A stretch of DNA of 5,580 nucleotides from Methanobacteriota archaeon (lineage in GTDB: Archaea > Thermoplasmatota > Poseidoniia > Poseidoniales > Thalassarchaeaceae). Positions within the stretch are counted from its first letter, which is position 1. Every line of letters begins with the position of its first letter. The notes beneath the pieces are model-generated. The model was not told the DNA's origin. It ran no database searches and saw nothing but the letters and a program-made list of their open reading frames with translations. Made by a program: the position numbers and the translations under genes. Of the stretch, positions 5,490 through 5,580 are shown piece after piece. The stretch is taken from NCBI GenBank assembly GCA_014384685.1, contig JACNFL010000093.1, positions 1 to 5,580 on the forward strand. Reading direction: 5' to 3'.

Positions 5490-5580
5490 ACAATTGAGAA
5501 CCCTCGCATACACCAAGGACGAATTGATTAAAGAAAAGAGAATACGCATCGAGGTGCATCGCGCTACCTCGCATCTCTTT
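5490..5580 (+). pseudogene. In-frame continuation of the kinase past TGA and a second stop (TAA)
   Basis: Reading on in the kinase frame after the TGA at 5487-5489 gives TIENPRIHQGRID, then a TAA at 5529-5531, then RKENTHRGASRYLASL to the window edge. The HxGR and ENTHRGASRYL blocks look like the conserved C-terminal part of 2-phosphoglycerate kinases, where an HR...RYL motif is found. So the frame is preserved while two codons have become stops. The +1 frame from 5485 is open to the edge but encodes nothing family-like. This points to nonsense mutations or base errors rather than an indel. The gene runs off the right edge. Confidence 0.6.

Noticed and set aside
5485..5580. A frameshift explanation for the broken kinase, using the +1 frame from 5485
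   Set aside because: That frame is open to the edge but its peptide (YEQLRTLAYTKDEL...) does not resemble the kinase family, while the original frame does, so point changes fit better than an indel.
1..5580. CRISPR arrays, tRNA or rRNA genes, insertion sequences
   Set aside because: I found no spaced direct repeats, no cloverleaf-like or rRNA-like sequence, no transposase and no terminal inverted repeats.

Overview
The window looks like part of a catabolic gene cluster for aromatic or acyl-CoA compounds, from an AT-leaning (by eye somewhat under 50% GC), tightly packed prokaryotic genome. Short or negative intergenic distances, Shine-Dalgarno motifs of the GGTGA type, a 2-phosphoglycerate-kinase-like gene and coenzyme A oxidation genes would fit a marine archaeon such as Poseidoniales (Marine Group II). 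That placement is an inference; a marine bacterium such as a Chloroflexi or actinobacterial lineage is not excluded.

Layout, left to right. Bases 2-947 (+) hold the C-terminal two thirds of a BoxB-like di-iron oxygenase (benzoyl-CoA 2,3-epoxidase / phenylacetyl-CoA epoxidase superfamily). It enters from beyond the left edge and is broken by a +1 frameshift at an A6 run (216-221). Bases 960-1523 (+) encode an unrecognised 187-residue protein. Bases 1573-2457 (+) encode a PaaH-type 3-hydroxyacyl-CoA dehydrogenase. Bases 2447-2776 (+) encode a small protein perhaps of the DUF1801/YdhG type. These four genes are spaced 12, 49 and -11 bases apart and look like one operon. Bases 2770-3552 (-) encode a PaaG-like enoyl-CoA isomerase/hydratase-family protein, converging on the operon with a 7-base tail overlap. 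Bases 3621-5039 (+) encode an NAD(P)-dependent aldehyde dehydrogenase, divergent from the isomerase gene. Bases 5094-5580 (+) hold a 2-phosphoglycerate-kinase-like P-loop kinase whose family-like sequence continues through two in-frame stop codons to the right edge.

Together the epoxidase, isomerase, aldehyde dehydrogenase and hydroxyacyl-CoA dehydrogenase match the logic of aerobic CoA-dependent aromatic ring cleavage: epoxidise the ring thioester, open or isomerise it, oxidise the resulting semialdehyde, then beta-oxidise. The mix is unusual: the oxygenase is BoxB-like, but the hydratase-family protein carries a PaaG-like active site and the aldehyde dehydrogenase stands alone. No reductase (BoxA/PaaE) or ring hydrolase (BoxC) is visible, so the actual substrate is unproven. 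Two of seven genes are interrupted, at a homopolymer and by nonsense codons. This means either sequence errors or real decay, and it should be settled before any biology is built on them.
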